The position numbers were made by a program, and so were the translations under genes. A model generated the notes under the pieces. The model had not been told where the DNA came from and ran no database searches. It was given only the letters and a program-made list of their open reading frames with translations. From contig JAMOOS010000351.1 of NCBI GenBank assembly GCA_027065245.1, positions 1 through 5,071 on the forward strand: a DNA stretch of 5,071 nt, read 5' to 3'. The stretch is from Desulfuromonadaceae bacterium. Lineage in GTDB: Bacteria > Desulfobacterota > Desulfuromonadia > Desulfuromonadales > Desulfuromonadaceae. Below, piece by piece: positions 1-5,071 of this stretch. The first letter of the stretch is position 1. The number at the start of each line of letters is the position of its first letter.

Positions 1-605
1 CCGGCCAGAAACCATTTAATCATGGCGGTTTTAAGCAGGATATTGCTGTGATTGCGCAGTTGCTCCAGTTCATCGGTAACCGTGGCCAGTTCCTCTTTGA
101 GATGCTGGCGTTCGGCGTCTATCTGTATCACCGCCTGCGCCTTGCTCTGTAACCGGGCAAATTGTTCTTTGGTCTGGCGCAATTCTTCGTTGACAGCGCT
201 TAATTGCTGCTCCTTATCGGCCAGTTGCTGCTTCATCTGCTGCCATTGCTGCTCAAGGGCCGACTTGGATTTGTTGTGCTGTTGTAGTTGCTTACGCAGT
301 ACATCAACCTCATCTTTAAGACGAGCAATTTTCACTGTTTTCGGTGTTTTTTTTGATACATACTGCTTGAGCACGTAGCCCTTTACCCCGTTGCGCAGCT
401 GTACATACAAATAGCGCCCCTCGTCGGAAAGCACCTCCATGGGGGTATCGGTTTTAAGGGTTCGGATCACCCGGTAGCGATTACCCATCCCCTCGCGCAG
501 GGTTATCACCAGTTGATCCGATACATAACGGGTGTCGGCAGCATAGACAGTTGCCGCGCACAGCAACAGCGCTGTTATAACAATCATCCATCGACCTGGT
601 TGCAT
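1..605 (-). CDS. YgiM-like SH3 and membrane-anchor domain protein (partial, C-terminus off left edge)
   Basis: The reading frame starts at ATG 605-603 and stays open to the left edge, giving 201 residues with the C-terminus missing. Seen in order: a signal-peptide-like N-terminus (residues 1-23, hydrophobic MIVITALLLC core, likely cleavage near VYA-A), a bacterial SH3-like domain (about 25-85, beginning TRYVSDQLVITLREG and ending KGYVLKQYV), and a Gln/Glu/Lys-rich coiled coil (about 92-190). The last visible residues, MIKWFLA, match the point where E. coli YgiM enters its C-terminal membrane helix, so that anchor should lie just outside the window. The order signal peptide, SH3, coil, anchor is that of the TIGR04211 family, whose exact role is unknown; an envelope-anchored periplasmic protein that may contact peptidoglycan is an inference. 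The start is supported by a strong Shine-Dalgarno. It follows the radical SAM gene at 649-1956 after 43 nt and is probably co-transcribed with it. The coil seems somewhat longer than in YgiM. The family call is fairly secure. Confidence 0.85.
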   Translation of the reverse strand, partial: MQPGRWMIVITALLLCAATVYAADTRYVSDQLVITLREGMGNRYRVIRTLKTDTPMEVLSDEGRYLYVQLRNGVKGYVLKQYVSKKTPKTVKIARLKDEVDVLRKQLQQHNKSKSALEQQWQQMKQQLADKEQQLSAVNEELRQTKEQFARLQSKAQAVIQIDAERQHLKEELATVTDELEQLRNHSNILLKTAMIKWFLA

Positions 606-612
606 GAAGCGC

Positions 613-620
613 CCTCCTCC
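613..620 (-). promoter_or_regulatory. Strong Shine-Dalgarno of the SH3/anchor gene
   Basis: Read on the minus strand, GGAGGAGG ends 7 nt before the ATG at 605. This is a near-ideal ribosome binding site. It fixes the start at 605 rather than the second in-frame ATG (Met7), and it supports translation of this gene independently of the upstream radical SAM gene. Confidence 0.85.
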
Positions 621-648
621 AGCAATTAGTGAAAGTGGTAATTTATTT

Positions 649-1956
649 TCAGTCGGCGGCGGGATAAAAATTCTCCCGCGTCCGGTTAAAATAGCCAAAC
701 TGTATCGTCGGCACCCGCTGCTTTATCTGGCGCAACATGGCTGCCATACCGATACCGTTCTCTCCCGGCGGCATGGCATTATAATACAGCAGCGGATCAA
801 TGCACAGATTGCGTAATTGAATAAGATCGACAGCGCCGCCGTCAATAATCTCGACCAGAGCATCGATCTCCGCCTGCTGGTCACTGATGCCAGGAAACAC
901 CAGATAGTTCAGCATCACGTACAACCCCGCCGCCTTGGCACGGCGCAACGATTCCAGCACGGCGGCAAACTCGTAACCGCGCGGACGGTAATAAGCAGTA
1001 TAAAACGGCTCACGCACTGAGTTAAGAGATACCCGGATAGAGTCGATACCGGCTGCGGCCAGTTGTTCCACTTTATCCGGCAACGACGCGTTGGAATTAA
1101 AATTGATGGTACCACGGTCGGTTTCCCGGCGCATCTGCCGCACGGCGGCACAGATAGTGTCGGCCTGCATAATGGGGTCGCCCTCGCACCCCTGACCGAA
1201 AGAAACGATGGCGTTCTCCGCCTGTTGCAGGTGCGGCACCGCCGTCTGGCACAACTCCTCCACCGTGGGAACAAAATCGAGACGTTCCTGGCTGGCCGGA
1301 CAACACTCGTTGGCCTCCTCCTGCCACGAGATACAACCGAGACAGCGCGCGTTGCACGTGGGCGAAGTGGGTAGCGGCGCCTCCCAGCGCCCCAGAAACA
1401 GGTTCTTGGCGGCAAAACAGTGGTAATCGAGGGCACAGCGCGACAACTGGCGCAGCAGCCTGTTGTCGGGATAACGGGCCAGATAGCGTTCCACCCCCGG
1501 CGCCACCTCACGGTCGTCAAAGTGGTGCGGCTGCCACTGCGGATTGTCGTCCACCTTCACCGCCGCCACATAAAAACGCTCCTCCTCGGCACACCAGCCC
1601 ACGGCAGTATACGCCCATAACGGCAAGGTCTGGCGCTCTCTGGCATAAGCGGCGGCAGGCAGCAGCAGGCGCATATAGGCGGGCGTCATAAAAGCGCACA
1701 CCGCTTCCACCCGGTCACCGCCCCAGCGCCGTGGCAGACGGTTACGGCTGACAAACTCACCGCTGTGCCGATCTATGCCCAACGGTGGTGTACCCGGTAA
1801 AGTAAACAAACGGCTCCCCTCCGGCAAAGGGATCAACTCCCCCTCTTCCGGGCGACGCAGCTCAGTACCGTTCATACCGGCCATAAGCAACTCCGGATGC
1901 TCCAGCACCTCTCCGCCGGGCGTAGCCACAATAGTGTAGATGGTTTTTGACGCCAT
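649..1956 (-). CDS. Radical SAM protein of unknown function, with an N-terminal extension domain
   Basis: This is a 435-residue protein read from ATG 1956-1954 to TGA 651-649. An in-frame TTG at 1965 would add three residues, but the GGAACGGA ribosome site sits 9 nt before the ATG and touches the TTG, so ATG is preferred. Residues 1-190 form an N-terminal region with no motif I recognise, containing a tract rich in Trp, Tyr and acidic residues (about 114-150). The radical SAM core follows. C201, C205 and C208 in PTSPTCNARCLGC form the CxxxCxxC site that binds the 4Fe-4S cluster and SAM. GQGCEGDP (254-261) fits the glycine-rich SAM-contacting strand, and SIRVSLNS (306-313) is a later barrel strand. 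Further cysteines (C218, C219, C257, C385) could hold an auxiliary cluster, but no known auxiliary-cluster pattern is clear. The chemistry should be SAM cleavage to a 5'-deoxyadenosyl radical in the cytoplasm; the substrate is unknown. Similar proteins are, as far as I recall, typical of Geobacter-like bacteria. It probably heads an operon with the SH3/anchor gene. Confidence 0.88.
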   Translation of the reverse strand: MASKTIYTIVATPGGEVLEHPELLMAGMNGTELRRPEEGELIPLPEGSRLFTLPGTPPLGIDRHSGEFVSRNRLPRRWGGDRVEAVCAFMTPAYMRLLLPAAAYARERQTLPLWAYTAVGWCAEEERFYVAAVKVDDNPQWQPHHFDDREVAPGVERYLARYPDNRLLRQLSRCALDYHCFAAKNLFLGRWEAPLPTSPTCNARCLGCISWQEEANECCPASQERLDFVPTVEELCQTAVPHLQQAENAIVSFGQGCEGDPIMQADTICAAVRQMRRETDRGTINFNSNASLPDKVEQLAAAGIDSIRVSLNSVREPFYTAYYRPRGYEFAAVLESLRRAKAAGLYVMLNYLVFPGISDQQAEIDALVEIIDGGAVDLIQLRNLCIDPLLYYNAMPPGENGIGMAAMLRQIKQRVPTIQFGYFNRTRENFYPAAD

Positions 1957-1965
1957 ACCAATCAA

Positions 1966-1973
1966 TCCGTTCC
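1966..1973 (-). promoter_or_regulatory. Probable ribosome binding site of the leftward radical SAM gene
   Basis: On the minus strand GGAACGGA lies 9 nt upstream of ATG 1956. It is a moderate match to the anti-Shine-Dalgarno (GGA plus CGGA). It abuts the alternative TTG at 1965 with no spacer, and so argues for the ATG start. Confidence 0.5.
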
Positions 1974-1988
1974 GGCGGCACCGCCGCC
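1974..1988 (-). other. GC-only hairpin in the leader of the radical SAM gene
   Basis: In the minus-strand transcript GGCGGC and GCCGCC pair over a GGU loop, giving six G-C pairs directly 5' of the GGAACGGA ribosome site. In DNA the same bases also form CGGCGG-CA-CCGCCG, a perfect palindrome with a 2-bp centre (1973-1986). It could affect ribosome loading or serve as an operator. The sequence shows only the symmetry. Confidence 0.4.
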
Positions 1989-2007
1989 AAGCAACGCTTA
2001 CATCAAC

Positions 2008-2096
2008 GCGCCGTGTATGCTAGGAACCTGTCCTCGGCCAGTCGATTTTTCGCTTCAATCCGTAAAGCCCGACAGGATCCTAGCGTAATTCGGCGC
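2008..2096. repeat. 89-bp nested inverted repeat in the divergent intergenic region
   Basis: Arms 2016-2032 and 2071-2087 pair over 17 positions: 15 Watson-Crick, one G-T, and one A-A mismatch at 2026/2077. They enclose a 38-nt centre. Outside them GCGCCG (2008-2013) pairs perfectly with CGGCGC (2091-2096) across a short asymmetric internal loop (2 versus 3 nt). Inside, GGC (2036-2038) can pair with GCC (2067-2069). No T-run follows on either strand and no gene ends here, so it is not an ordinary terminator. Candidates are a REP- or MITE-like dispersed palindrome, a structured leader of the leftward gene, or an extended regulator site. Which one cannot be decided from a single copy. Confidence 0.6.
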
Positions 2097-2104
2097 AAAA
2101 CAAC

Positions 2105-2123
2105 ATGATTTATTTTTTATCAT
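2105..2123. promoter_or_regulatory. AT-rich palindrome, possible operator
   Basis: ATGAT (2105-2109) and ATCAT (2119-2123) flank a 9-nt all-A/T centre. The block is clearly more AT-rich than its surroundings and lies roughly midway between the two divergent starts, a usual place for an operator or for promoter-proximal AT-rich DNA. I could not place a convincing -35/-10 pair around it on either strand, so its role is open. Confidence 0.25.
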
Positions 2124-2198
2124 AAGTTCATTACCTGGCAGCCTGGTGGACTTTCCATGGATCTGCTGCAAGGTTCGGCAGGCTCCTGGCGATTTTAC

Positions 2199-2228
2199 TT
2201 ATCAACCACCACCCGTTTACGCTACACT
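2199..2228 (+). promoter_or_regulatory. Weak sigma70-like promoter before the B12 radical SAM gene
   Basis: TTATCA (2199-2204, 4 of 6 to TTGACA) and TACACT (2223-2228, 4 of 6 to TATAAT) are separated by 18 nt. Transcription would start near 2235, almost on the ATG at 2237. The 20 nt before the ATG contain no Shine-Dalgarno, which fits a leaderless or near-leaderless mRNA. Both hexamers are only partial matches, so this is a weak prediction. Confidence 0.25.
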
Positions 2229-2236
2229 TGGCCGCT

Positions 2237-3934
2237 ATGAAAACACTGCTAACCACCCTGCACAGCAAATTTATCCATCCAAGTCTGGCGCTGCCGTACC
2301 TGGCCGCCTACTGCGGCGACACCTGCGGCACCATTGACATCTGCGAATTTACCGTCCACGAACCGCGCGAGAATATCCTGGCGCATATCGTCGCTCACAA
2401 CGCCGATGTGGTAGCATTTTCAGTCTACCTGTGGAATATCACCACTACCCTGGAACTGGTGGACGCCCTGCACTGCATCGATCCCCGCCTGCGCCTGGTA
2501 CTGGGCGGACCGGAGGCCGGTTTCGCCGCCGACGACATTTTTACCCGCCATCCCGGCATCAGCGCTATCATCTGTGGCGAAGGGGAACAGCCCCTGCGCA
2601 CCCTGCTGCAGCGCTGGCTAAACAACGAAGATGTCGGCGCGATTGCCGGCGTACGCGTCCGCAACGGTAACCGCATCGACAACGGCGGCCCCGCCGTGCC
2701 GCTACCGCACCTGGATGTCATACCGTCACCGTTTAGAAACGGTCTGGTTGACTGCAACCGCGGCTTTGTCTACTACGAAAGCAGTCGCGGCTGCCCGTAC
2801 AACTGCGCCTTTTGCATGAGCGCTCTCGACAGCCGGGTACGCTCCTTTTCCATGGAGCGCATCGAAAGCGACCTGCTGTGGCTGATGAACAACAACGTCG
2901 CCAAGATCAAACTGGTTGATCGCACCTTCAACTACAACGCCGAGCGCGCCCGCCATATATTCGCCTTTATTCTGCGCCACAACAAATGCAGCCATTTCCA
3001 CTTTGAAATCGGCGCCCATCTGCTCGATAAAAAAACGCTGGAGTTGCTGCGCCAGGTACCGGCAGAAATGTTTCAATTTGAGATCGGCGTACAATCCACC
3101 CTGCCGGAAACCCTGCGCCGCATCAGACGCCACGCGCCGCAGCAGATCCTGGAAGATAACATCACCTTTCTGCGCCGCCACACCGCCATCCACCTCCACC
3201 TCGACCTCATCGCCGGTCTGCCGGGAGAGGACTTCGACCAGATGCTCAGCGCCATCGACCGGGTGATGGCGCTGAACCCCCACCATCTGCAGATAGAAGT
3301 GGTAAAACTGCTGCCGGGCGCGCCCCTGCGCCGCGACGCCGCCGCCGAGGGGATCGTCTACGACCCCAATCCACCTTACCGCGCCCTGCGCACCGCCACC
3401 ATGAGTTTTACCGACCTCGAGCGGATCAGCACCATCAGCCGCCTGCTTGATCTCACCTGGAACTGCGGTCGCGCCACCAATTTCATCACCGCCCTGGGGC
3501 GCAATTATACCAGCATCGCCACCGCCCTGGCCGCGCTGGAACGCTACTGGCGCACCAACAATCTGCACCGTTTCCCCTTAGCGCAGCACGAAATCTTCAC
3601 CCACCTGGCGCAGTTCGTTCGCACCAGTACCGCAGACAACAAAGAACAGTTACTGGAGATTCTGGCACGCGACTACGCCCTCAAGGAACGCCTCAACCAG
3701 CACAAAGCCGGGACACTGTTTGCCACCGACCTCAGCGACACACAGCAACGGCGAATAAAACAGCAAGTACAGCAACGGTTGGACGCCATCAAGGGACAGG
3801 GGATAAAACTACAGTACTTCGTCGCCCATTTTAACCATCTCAAACCACAGCCGAGCCTGCATATCTTCATCTATCTCACCGCCAGCGGCAGCAAAATGCG
3901 CGTGGAGGAAATCGTATTGCCTGCTACACCATAA
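2237..3934 (+). CDS. B12-binding domain radical SAM protein with DUF4080-type C-terminal region
   Basis: This is a 565-residue cytoplasmic protein from ATG 2237 to TAA 3932-3934. A TTG at 2228 would add three residues, but MKTLLTTLHSKFIH is the usual beginning of this family. Residues 1-130 form a Rossmann-like cobalamin-binding domain, with ADVVAFSVYLWN (56-67), the family mark LVLGGPE (87-93) and CGEGE (113-117). No DxHxxG motif is visible, which is common in class B enzymes, so cobalamin binding is expected rather than proven. The radical SAM core (about 175-375) carries C186, C190 and C193 in SSRGCPYNCAFC, two FEIG strands (256-259, 281-284) and GLPGED (327-332). The tail from about 375, beginning YDPNPPYRALR and including LLDLTWNCGRATNF, matches the DUF4080 region. 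Class B enzymes usually methylate unactivated carbon or phosphorus or rearrange carbon skeletons; this family's substrate is unknown. The gene is divergent from the other radical SAM gene and convergent with ahcY. The family call is firm, the function open. Confidence 0.9.
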   Translation: MKTLLTTLHSKFIHPSLALPYLAAYCGDTCGTIDICEFTVHEPRENILAHIVAHNADVVAFSVYLWNITTTLELVDALHCIDPRLRLVLGGPEAGFAADDIFTRHPGISAIICGEGEQPLRTLLQRWLNNEDVGAIAGVRVRNGNRIDNGGPAVPLPHLDVIPSPFRNGLVDCNRGFVYYESSRGCPYNCAFCMSALDSRVRSFSMERIESDLLWLMNNNVAKIKLVDRTFNYNAERARHIFAFILRHNKCSHFHFEIGAHLLDKKTLELLRQVPAEMFQFEIGVQSTLPETLRRIRRHAPQQILEDNITFLRRHTAIHLHLDLIAGLPGEDFDQMLSAIDRVMALNPHHLQIEVVKLLPGAPLRRDAAAEGIVYDPNPPYRALRTATMSFTDLERISTISRLLDLTWNCGRATNFITALGRNYTSIATALAALERYWRTNNLHRFPLAQHEIFTHLAQFVRTSTADNKEQLLEILARDYALKERLNQHKAGTLFATDLSDTQQRRIKQQVQQRLDAIKGQGIKLQYFVAHFNHLKPQPSLHIFIYLTASGSKMRVEEIVLPATP

Positions 3935-3960
3935 AACCACCCGTGTACGAGAGACATTCC

Positions 3961-4009
3961 TGTGGCGATGAGATCGATTAATAACCACGGTTGGCAGATC
4001 GCTCCCACA
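3961..4009. other. Bulged hairpin in the convergent gap
   Basis: TGTGG plus CGAT (3961-3969) pairs with ATCG (3998-4001) and CCACA (4005-4009). That makes nine pairs broken by a 3-nt bulge (4002-4004). The loop contains a small CCA-CGGT-TGG hairpin (3985-3994). It lies 27 nt after the stop of the B12 radical SAM gene. There is no T-run on either side, so it is not a standard intrinsic terminator. It might protect the 3' end of the mRNA or be chance. Confidence 0.25.
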
Positions 4010-4044
4010 CCGGGGCAAAATATCATCTGGTCTTGAAACGACAG

Positions 4045-4083
4045 AAAAAAGGCGACGCAACAGATACGCTGGCGCCGCCTTTT
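4045..4083 (-). terminator. Intrinsic terminator of ahcY, possibly bidirectional
   Basis: On the minus strand, just after the ahcY stop, GGCGGCGC pairs with GCGUCGCC (8 pairs, one G-U). A further CAG/CUG inner stem closes a short loop, and six U residues follow (complement of 4045-4050). This is a textbook rho-independent terminator. Read on the plus strand the stem has one A-C mismatch and is followed by only four U, so it could also stop transcripts from the B12 radical SAM gene, less efficiently. Confidence 0.85.
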
Positions 4084-4086
4084 AAC

Positions 4087-5071
<985 letters not shown>

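Noticed and set aside
52..378. A 108-codon plus-strand frame rich in Cys and Ser
   Set aside because: This is the antisense reading of the Gln/Glu/Lys coiled-coil region of the SH3/anchor gene, which explains its odd composition.
915..1520. A 201-codon minus-strand frame overlapping the radical SAM gene
   Set aside because: It is the alternative frame of the same strand as a well-supported gene, its translation is rich in Arg, Pro and Cys without motifs, and no ribosome site precedes it.
2140..2184. AGCCTG (2140-2145) and CAGGCT (2179-2184) as a hairpin upstream of the B12 radical SAM gene
   Set aside because: There are only six pairs around a 33-nt loop and they do not extend in either direction, so this is readily explained by chance.
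1957..2236. A cobalamin or SAM/SAH riboswitch in the divergent intergenic region
   Set aside because: Prompted by the B12/SAM-related genes, I looked for a conserved B12-box or SAM-type core and saw none. The large palindrome does not resemble these classes. Any leader of ahcY lies outside the window.
2146..2337. A short plus-strand frame starting in the intergenic region and running into the B12 radical SAM gene
   Set aside because: It starts at GTG without a convincing ribosome site and overlaps the family-typical N-terminus of the real gene in another frame.
2726..3568. A 280-codon open frame antisense to the B12 radical SAM gene
   Set aside because: It is rich in Gly, Ala, Val and Gln with no domain motif, and lies fully opposite a gene with clear family signatures. 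Long antisense frames are expected in GC-rich codon usage.

Overview
The window looks like ordinary chromosomal DNA of a Gram-negative bacterium, roughly mid-50s % GC by eye. The gene content best fits an anaerobic Desulfuromonadales/Geobacter-type lineage: an unusual radical SAM family with a TSPTCNARCLGC motif, a class B (B12-binding) radical SAM protein with a DUF4080-type tail, a YgiM-like SH3/anchor protein and a long-form S-adenosylhomocysteine hydrolase. This assignment rests on remembered family resemblance only. A gammaproteobacterium cannot be excluded. No rRNA, tRNA, CRISPR array, transposase or prophage gene was seen.

Layout. Positions 1-605 (minus) hold a YgiM-like SH3/coiled-coil envelope protein that runs off the left edge. 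Positions 649-1956 (minus) hold a 435-residue radical SAM protein of unknown function. It lies just upstream of the SH3 gene with a 43-nt gap, so the two probably form an operon. Positions 1957-2236 are a divergent intergenic region. It contains a nested inverted repeat (2008-2096), an AT-rich palindrome (2105-2123), a GC hairpin next to the ribosome binding site of the leftward gene, and a possible near-leaderless promoter for the rightward gene. Positions 2237-3934 (plus) hold a 565-residue B12-binding radical SAM protein. Positions 3935-4086 are a convergent gap with a strong intrinsic terminator and a second, weaker hairpin. Positions 4087-5071 (minus) hold the C-terminal two thirds of AhcY, which runs off the right edge.

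How the genes may work together. Three of the four genes concern S-adenosylmethionine: two radical SAM enzymes and the hydrolase that removes S-adenosylhomocysteine, the product of SAM-dependent methyl transfer. Many class B radical SAM enzymes are methylases that release S-adenosylhomocysteine, so a metabolic link is reasonable. However, ahcY is convergent with the B12 radical SAM gene and ends at its own terminator, so nothing shows co-regulation. No complete undescribed system can be demonstrated. The items most worth following are the 89-bp palindromic element between the divergent radical SAM genes and the uncharacterised radical SAM/SH3 gene pair.
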